33,977 bases of DNA from Marinobacterium alkalitolerans (GTDB lineage: Bacteria > Pseudomonadota > Gammaproteobacteria > Pseudomonadales > Balneatricaceae), in NCBI RefSeq assembly GCF_017776525.1, contig NZ_JACVEW010000029.1, positions 1 to 33,977 on the forward strand, written 5' to 3'. Positions 28,787 to 33,977 of the stretch are shown here, in pieces. Each line of letters begins with the position of its first letter. Within the stretch, counting starts at the first letter, position 1. Under the pieces are notes generated by a model. That model ran no database searches. It worked only from the letters and a program-made list of their open reading frames with translations, and had not been told where the DNA came from. The position numbers and the translations under genes are program-made.

Positions 28787-29644
28787 CTAGCGTTTGTAGA
28801 GAGTGTTCACCAGGGCGCCGGAGATGATGAACAAGCCACCCACCAGGGTCCATACCGTTGGCACTTCAGAAAAGAAGGCCCAGCCCAGCAGCGCGGAGAA
28901 TACGACCTGAACATAGGCATAGGCGGCTGCCTTGCCGGCCTGCTCAACGGCCATGGCCTTGGTCAGCCCTATCTGGCCAACCTGAGTGAATATGCCCACC
29001 AGGATGAGCAGGGCCAGTTCTTCCAGATTGGGCATTACAAAGCCGTCGCCCAGAAGTGCGACTGAAACAGGCAGGGCAATCAGGGGGAAGTAAAAGATGA
29101 TGACGCAGGAATCGTCGGTTCGATTCAAATGCCGCACCATCACATAGGCCACCGCACTGCCCAGTGCACCGAGCAAGGCTGCGACAATACTGAGAGAGGA
29201 TGCGTCTGCGATCAGCCCCTCCCGAAGATTGGGCTGCATCATGACGATGACGCCCAGAATACTCATACCGATACAGAGCATGGTCGCGACCTGGATGCGC
29301 TCTTTCAGGAACCATAAGGCAATCACGGCGGTAAACGCAGGATAGGTGTACTGCAGCACGGTGGCCTCGGCCAAAGGCAGCGTCGAAACCGCGTAGAACA
29401 CGCACATAAGCGCAAACGCACCGACCGTGCCGCGGGCAATCAGCAGGGGCTTGTTATTGCCCCAGACAGACAAGCGCTTGCGCTTGATGTTCAAGTAGCT
29501 CAGTACCAGAGAGACAAACGCGCGGAACGCAACGATTTCCAGCACCGGGATGCCGCGGGCTGCAGCGCTTTTAACGCAGACAGCCATAAGCGCGAAGCCG
29601 AGCGCCGACAGCAGCATGTAGCGAGCACCAGTTGCGAGACGCAC
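28787..29644 (-). CDS. EamA-family (DMT superfamily) transporter
   Basis: This 285-residue inner-membrane protein has about ten transmembrane helices in two EamA repeats (for example MLLSALGFALMAVCV, then TLPLAEATVLQYTYPAFTAVI; second repeat with FTQVGQIGLTKAMAV). It probably exports a small metabolite; the substrate cannot be assigned. I chose the GTG at 29642-29644 because AAGGAAG lies about 8 nt upstream and the first helix follows naturally. An upstream GTG at 29731 adds 29 hydrophilic residues and has no ribosome site. Confidence 0.88.
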   Translation of the reverse strand: MRLATGARYMLLSALGFALMAVCVKSAAARGIPVLEIVAFRAFVSLVLSYLNIKRKRLSVWGNNKPLLIARGTVGAFALMCVFYAVSTLPLAEATVLQYTYPAFTAVIALWFLKERIQVATMLCIGMSILGVIVMMQPNLREGLIADASSLSIVAALLGALGSAVAYVMVRHLNRTDDSCVIIFYFPLIALPVSVALLGDGFVMPNLEELALLILVGIFTQVGQIGLTKAMAVEQAGKAAAYAYVQVVFSALLGWAFFSEVPTVWTLVGGLFIISGALVNTLYKR

Positions 29645-30026
29645 CAGAGTAGCTTCCTTAGTCGTATCCGTGTTGTGTGGGCGAATGCTAAAGGAAACAC
29701 GGATGCTTTGCCATGCGGCATGCTTATTCACCCGATGTATTCAGGGCATGTACCTTGAGTGCGTGTTTGGTCACTTGGCTGTGCTTGCCTGTGACTGGAA
29801 GCACAGGGGAGAAACGTCCACTATCAGAGCACTATGGACGGGCTGCTGTGGGAGGCTGCGTACGGCAGATCACCAAAACGGACATGCTTGTTTTCACCGG
29901 AAGAGAATGGCTGTGATACCTCGATGTATCCTTTCTCTTCAATTTGTTAGAACAGCTCTTCCTGTGTTGCCTGAGAGCAAAAATGCGCTTTTGCAGTATC
30001 CAGAGGGTTAGGAGCAAGGAGGTCAA
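29645..30026. other. 382-bp stretch with no convincing gene
   Basis: Between the EamA transporter and the GNAT gene I see only short, poorly supported open frames lacking recognisable products. Composition becomes AT-richer toward the right end. The stretch should contain the divergent promoters of both flanking genes, but no clear paired -35/-10 was found. A perfect AAGGAGG ribosome site for the GNAT gene begins around 30014. Confidence 0.6.
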
Positions 30027-30461
30027 ATGGAGCTTGTTGAGCTGGAAAGCTCAGATGAATTGTATAAGCAGGCGCTGGATTTACGGTATGACCTGTTTTT
30101 CCGAACTCCAGGGCTACCCAGAGAAATACTGTTTGATGGGCTCGAGAGTCGTAGCTTGCATGTTGCAGTGATAGACAGAGGTTCCTTATACGCTTATGGC
30201 CGATTAAGCGAAGAAGGACCGCGGCTATTCAAGATATCTCAGGTGGTAGTCCGGCCAAATATGCAGGGTCAGGGGTTAGGTACCAGAGTGCTCGGGAAGC
30301 TCATGGATTTGGCGCTGGACAGGGGTGCTGAAGAAATCTATTTGAACGCCAGGCTGCATGCCATATCAATGTATGAAAAGTTGGGTTTTACGACTTCAGG
30401 TGATTCGTATATTGCCCAGAGGACGGGAGTGCCTCATATAAAAATGGTCAAGCGTGTTTAA
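30027..30461 (+). CDS. GNAT family N-acetyltransferase
   Basis: This 144-residue protein has the GNAT acetyl-CoA motif A as VVVRPNMQGQGLGTRVLG (residues 73-90), then YLNARLHAISMYEKLGF, the typical motif B ending. The substrate is unknown; it resembles the ElaA/YjcF-type small acetyltransferases only in general fold. It has a near-perfect Shine-Dalgarno (AAGGAGG). Its coding sequence is AT-richer and uses less GC-ending codons than its neighbours, which suggests horizontal acquisition. Confidence 0.85.
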   Translation: MELVELESSDELYKQALDLRYDLFFRTPGLPREILFDGLESRSLHVAVIDRGSLYAYGRLSEEGPRLFKISQVVVRPNMQGQGLGTRVLGKLMDLALDRGAEEIYLNARLHAISMYEKLGFTTSGDSYIAQRTGVPHIKMVKRV

Positions 30462-30534
30462 GTTGCCCATAACAGGTGCAGGTATGGCGCCATCCACTAT
30501 AGTGCACCTTTGGCTCCACTCTGTGGATGCGTAT

Positions 30535-30560
30535 GCTGCAGGCGTTATCGTGCCTGCAGC
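30535..30560. other. Hairpin spanning the znuB stop codon
   Basis: GCTGCAGGC (30535-30543) pairs perfectly with GCCTGCAGC (30552-30560) around an 8-nt loop that contains the znuB stop codon. No U-tract follows on either strand. It may mark the 3' end of zur-znuCB or slow release of the ribosome, but function is unproven. Confidence 0.4.
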
Positions 30561-31342
30561 GCTCGGAACGGCAAGCTGTAGAGCAGCAGAAACTCGACCA
30601 GTGCGGTGACAACCACCGAGGGACCTGCGGGCGTGTCCCAGAACCATGATGCCGTGATCCCGCCTGCCACGGCCAGCATGCCCAGCAGCGAGGCGAAGAC
30701 CGCCATCTGTTCGGGCGTGTGGGACAGGCGCCGCGCGGCTGCGGCGGGAATGATCAGCAGTGAAGTGATCAGCAGGATACCGACCAGCTTCATGGCCACG
30801 GCGATCACCACGGCAATCAACAGCATGAGTGCCAGCCGGGTGCGTGCCACTGGCACTCCTTCCACCTGTGCCAGTTCTTCATTGATGGTGATGGCCAGCA
30901 GCGGGTTCCACAGGCGCCACAGCAGCAGCAATACCAGCGCGCCACCGCCGTAGATCCAGTACAGATCCTCCGGGGCGATCGCCAGCAAGTCACCAAAGAG
31001 ATACTCCATCAGATCGATACGGACATTGTCCAGCAGGGCAACGGCCACCAGACCCAGTGACAGCGAACTGTGCGCCATGATGCCCAGCAGCGTATCCGTG
31101 GCGACCAGATGCTGGCGCTGCAGGCTGACCAGCAGTACGGCCAGCAGTACACAACAGGCGACCACGGCCAGGTTAAGGTTGATGTCGAACAGAAAGCCCA
31201 GTGCAATCCCCATCAGGGCCGAGTGCGCCAGCGTATCGCCAAAATAGGCCATGCGGCGCCATACGACAAAGGCGCCCAGTGGGCCTGCCAGTGCCGCTAT
31301 GCCCAGCCCGCCGGCCAGTGCCAGTATCAGAAATTCAGCCAC
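30545..31342 (-). CDS. znuB: Zinc ABC transporter permease ZnuB
   Basis: This 265-residue inner-membrane permease (E. coli ZnuB has 261) carries Zn2+ delivered by ZnuA. It aligns along its length with E. coli Znu[21 protein letters not shown] (24-43), [24 protein letters not shown] and [11 protein letters not shown]. The start is GTG at 31340-31342, chosen because the conserved N-terminus begins there. It overlaps the znuC stop by 8 nt. Last gene of zur-znuC-znuB. Confidence 0.96.
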   Translation of the reverse strand: MAEFLILALAGGLGIAALAGPLGAFVVWRRMAYFGDTLAHSALMGIALGFLFDINLNLAVVACCVLLAVLLVSLQRQHLVATDTLLGIMAHSSLSLGLVAVALLDNVRIDLMEYLFGDLLAIAPEDLYWIYGGGALVLLLLWRLWNPLLAITINEELAQVEGVPVARTRLALMLLIAVVIAVAMKLVGILLITSLLIIPAAAARRLSHTPEQMAVFASLLGMLAVAGGITASWFWDTPAGPSVVVTALVEFLLLYSLPFRALQAR

Positions 31343-32123
31343 AGTGGTGTCCGTCACAGTTATGGGGTTGGGGATGATCAACCACCACGTCACCGTGCGC
31401 GTCATGGCGGTGACTGTGATGATGGTTATACAGTGCCAGTGCGCTCGCCTGGGCGGGTCCGAACAGCTCGATGAACGATGGGTCGTTACTGACATGCTCG
31501 GGGTTGCCGGAACAGCAGATATGGCGGTTCAGGCAGATCACGTGATCGGTGGAAGCCATTACCAGGTGCAGGTCATGCGAGATCATCAGCACACCGCAGC
31601 GCCGCTGCTTGCGAATGTCGGCGATCAGCCGGTACAGCTCCAGCTGGCCGGTCAGATCCACCCCCTGTACGGGCTCATCAAGGACCAGCAGCTGTGGATC
31701 ACGCAACAGGGCGCGGGCCAGCAGCACACGTTGGGTCTCGCCACCGGAAAGATTGTGGATGGAATGTTTTAGCAGGTGGGATGCACCCACATCCTCAAGT
31801 GCCTGATTGATAAGCGCTCTGTCGACTTTCTGAGGCGTATTGAGGAAACGTTCCACTGACAATGGGAGCGTATGGTCGATGTGCAGCTTCTGTGGCATGT
31901 AGCCGATGCGCAGTCCCTTTCGTGCCCATACATTTCCTTCGGAAGGTTTGATCAGCCCCAGCACAACCCGCACCAGAGTCGTCTTGCCGGCCCCGTTGGG
32001 GCCGATCAGGGTCGTGATGCAGTTGTCGTGCAGGTGCAGGTTGACCTGATTCAGCGCCATCTGCTGGTTAAAGCGGACGCTGACGTTTTCCAGCCGTATC
32101 AGGTCCGGGTTGTGCTCAGGCAT
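31335..32123 (-). CDS. znuC: Zinc ABC transporter ATP-binding protein ZnuC
   Basis: This 262-residue ATPase powers ZnuB. Walker [10 protein letters not shown] is at 41-49, the signature LSGGE at 125-129, Walker B LLVLDE at 145-150 and the switch histidine in [11 protein letters not shown] histidine-rich tail (about 231-262, ten histidines) starts with the HHHSHRHD block also known in E. coli ZnuC but is longer and ends HHCG. It overlaps zur by 8 nt at its start and znuB by 8 nt at its end, so all three genes are translationally coupled. Confidence 0.97.
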   Translation of the reverse strand: MPEHNPDLIRLENVSVRFNQQMALNQVNLHLHDNCITTLIGPNGAGKTTLVRVVLGLIKPSEGNVWARKGLRIGYMPQKLHIDHTLPLSVERFLNTPQKVDRALINQALEDVGASHLLKHSIHNLSGGETQRVLLARALLRDPQLLVLDEPVQGVDLTGQLELYRLIADIRKQRRCGVLMISHDLHLVMASTDHVICLNRHICCSGNPEHVSNDPSFIELFGPAQASALALYNHHHSHRHDAHGDVVVDHPQPHNCDGHHCG

Positions 32124-32604
32124 GGGTGCCCTCCCGGCGGCAGTTGGGGCAGAGCCCGGTCACCTCGACGGTCTCCTGTTCGATGCTGAAGCCGACTTCG
32201 GCGGCACTCTGCTCAAGCGTGGCATGCACAGGCGCAGCATCCAGTTCGGAGGTGGAGTGGCACTGGCGGCAGATCAGAAAGCAGCCCTGGTGACGCTGTT
32301 CCGGATGCGGACAGCCAACGAAGGCGTTCAGGGACGCAATGCGGTGAACCAGCCCCTGTTCCTGCAGAAACTCCAGCGCGCGATAGACCGTGGGCGGTGC
32401 CGAGTTGAAACCCGCTTCAGCCAGTGCCGGCAGCAGCTCATAGGCACCGATCGGCTGATGGCTCTGCCAGATCAGCTTGAGTACCAGCTCACGGACGGGT
32501 GTGAGCCGTTGCTGACGGTCACGACAGATCACACGCGCCTGCTGCAGCGCCTGGTCAATGCAGTGCTGGTGATTGTGATTGGACTCAAATGCCAGGTTAT
32601 CCAT
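32116..32604 (-). CDS. zur: Zinc uptake regulator Zur (Fur family)
   Basis: This 162-residue Fur-family repressor uses Zn2+ as corepressor to shut off zinc import. A winged-helix domain (about 30-90, with [18 protein letters not shown] as recognition/wing segment) precedes the dimerisation domain. The structural zinc site is CRQC (C112, C115) and CPNC (C152, C155). The N-terminus has a small His cluster (NHNHQHC). I chose the ATG at 32602-32604; a TTG two codons earlier is also open. The Zur box upstream suggests autoregulation. Confidence 0.93.
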   Translation of the reverse strand: MDNLAFESNHNHQHCIDQALQQARVICRDRQQRLTPVRELVLKLIWQSHQPIGAYELLPALAEAGFNSAPPTVYRALEFLQEQGLVHRIASLNAFVGCPHPEQRHQGCFLICRQCHSTSELDAAPVHATLEQSAAEVGFSIEQETVEVTGLCPNCRREGTHA

Positions 32605-32633
32605 GGTCAATGGCTTCGTCTGCTGTCTGTTTT

Positions 32634-32646
32634 GTTATAGTATAAC
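32634..32646. promoter_or_regulatory. Zur operator between zur-znuCB and znuA
   Basis: GTTATA-G-TATAAC is a perfect 6-1-6 palindrome that matches the core of the gammaproteobacterial Zur box GTTATAnTATAAC. It lies between the divergent starts of zur (32604) and znuA (32678). On the plus strand it contains an extended -10-like TGTTATAGT (32633-32641), and on the minus strand TATACT, so bound Zur would block both directions. Confidence 0.9.
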
Positions 32647-32677
32647 GAAATTGATGTTTACACGAGATGCTGTTCCG

Positions 32678-33685
<1,008 letters not shown>

Positions 33686-33693
33686 AAAAGGGC

Positions 33694-33722
33694 TTCACAA
33701 GGTGAAAGGGGGCCGATATAAT
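33694..33722 (+). promoter_or_regulatory. Promoter of the tRNA-Leu pair
   Basis: TTCACA (33694-33699), a 17-bp spacer and TATAAT (33717-33722) form a strong sigma70 promoter 9 nt after the znuA stop. It is followed by a GC-rich GCGCCCC discriminator, typical of stable-RNA promoters under stringent control. The tRNA starts 17 nt after the -10, leaving a very short leader. Confidence 0.88.
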
Positions 33723-33738
33723 GCGCCCCACTTTCGAA

Positions 33739-33825
33739 GCAGATGTGGTGGAATTGGTAGACACGCTAGCTTCAGGTGCTAGTGCCTTCACGGGCGTGGG
33801 AGTTCGAGTCTCCCCATCTGCACCA
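33739..33825 (+). tRNA. tRNA-Leu (anticodon CAG)
   Basis: This 87-nt class II tRNA has acceptor stem GCAGATG / CATCTGC and a D-loop with GGTAGAC. The anticodon stem CTAGC / GCTAG encloses TTCAGGT, giving anticodon CAG at 33773-33775, which reads CUG leucine codons. A long variable arm and a T-arm with GTTCGAGTC follow. The 3' CCA is encoded (33823-33825). Confidence 0.97.
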
Positions 33826-33846
33826 CCTTTCATCCCGAATGAAAGG
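33826..33846 (+). other. Spacer hairpin between the tRNA genes
   Basis: CCTTTCAT (33826-33833) pairs perfectly with ATGAAAGG (33839-33846) around a 5-nt loop directly after the encoded CCA. No U-tract follows, so it is more likely a processing or 3'-protecting structure in a common precursor than a terminator. Confidence 0.5.
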
Positions 33847-33900
33847 CTCTTCGAAAGCGACAATTTGAGTGGTTACGCACATTAAAACGTCACACCCAAT

Positions 33901-33977
33901 GCAGATGTGGTGGAATTGGTAGACACGCTAGCTTCAGGTGCTAGTGCCTTCACGGGCGTGGGAGTTCGAGTCTCCCC
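33901..33977 (+). tRNA. tRNA-Leu (anticodon CAG), second copy, truncated by window end
   Basis: The 77 visible bases are identical to the first 77 of the upstream tRNA-Leu(CAG). The gene lies 75 nt after it, and the acceptor 3' strand and CCA fall outside the window. No separate strong promoter is evident in the spacer, so the two are probably co-transcribed. Confidence 0.95.

Noticed and set aside
29670-30011. 113-codon plus-strand open frame between the EamA and GNAT genes
   Set aside because: It overlaps the EamA N-terminus region, lacks family features and a ribosome site, and reads as random sequence.
31536-31547. GATCACGTGATC palindrome considered as parS
   Set aside because: About 8 of 16 positions match and it is inside znuC coding sequence.

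Overview
The window is a GC-rich (roughly 60% by eye), gene-dense chromosomal segment from a free-living gammaproteobacterium. The gene content and order resemble the origin-proximal region of Pseudomonas/Oceanospirillales-type genomes. That placement rests on the glyQ-glyS / lpxL-type acyltransferase / def-fmt-rsmB-trkA / LysM-dprA / purEK-tsaC-hemF-aroE order and on two exact-consensus parS centromere sites. A marine Oceanospirillales relative (Marinobacterium-like) is a guess, not a demonstrated identity.

Left edge (1-285): a perfect 7-bp tandem array that the window boundary cuts, then two parS sites in inverted orientation 80 bp apart, the second abutting the intrinsic terminator of glyS. 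Region 286-10042: glyQ-glyS (minus) diverges from an LpxL/LpxM-type acyltransferase (plus). The acyltransferase converges stop-to-stop on a tightly packed minus-strand operon def-fmt-rsmB-trkA-trkH covering N-terminal protein maturation, initiator tRNA formylation, 16S rRNA methylation and potassium uptake. Region 10206-16461: a plus-strand run of LysM protein, dprA, purE, purK, tsaC, hemF and aroE. An extended -10 promoter precedes purE. Region 16571-18943: a Lon-family Ser-Lys protease (LonB/AsrA type) with a 31-bp dyad over its predicted promoter.

Region 18997-23899 is a minus-strand, translationally coupled, exported four-gene locus: imelysin, di-haem c oxidoreductase (DUF1111), second imelysin-like protein, and Tat-exported DUF1513 protein. 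A Fur-like box lies upstream. Its biochemical function is poorly understood, and it is the most promising candidate for an under-described system here. Region 24023-27576: a gamma-class carbonic-anhydrase-like protein diverges from prlC, a YheV-like zinc protein and tag. Region 27577-30461: a PQQ-type sorbosone-dehydrogenase-like propeller protein, an EamA transporter, a 380-bp stretch with no convincing gene, and an AT-richer GNAT acetyltransferase.

Region 30545-33685 is a complete high-affinity zinc uptake module. zur-znuC-znuB (minus) diverges from znuA (plus) around a perfect GTTATA-G-TATAAC Zur operator. ZnuA and the ZnuC tail are unusually histidine-rich, ZnuA by way of a seven-copy hexanucleotide repeat. 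The window ends in two identical tRNA-Leu(CAG) genes, the second truncated by the window edge, behind a strong sigma70-type promoter.

Most of the window is core housekeeping. The accessory interest lies in the parS/heptamer edge, the imelysin/di-haem locus, the Lon-like protease operator, the GNAT neighbourhood and the histidine-rich zinc module.
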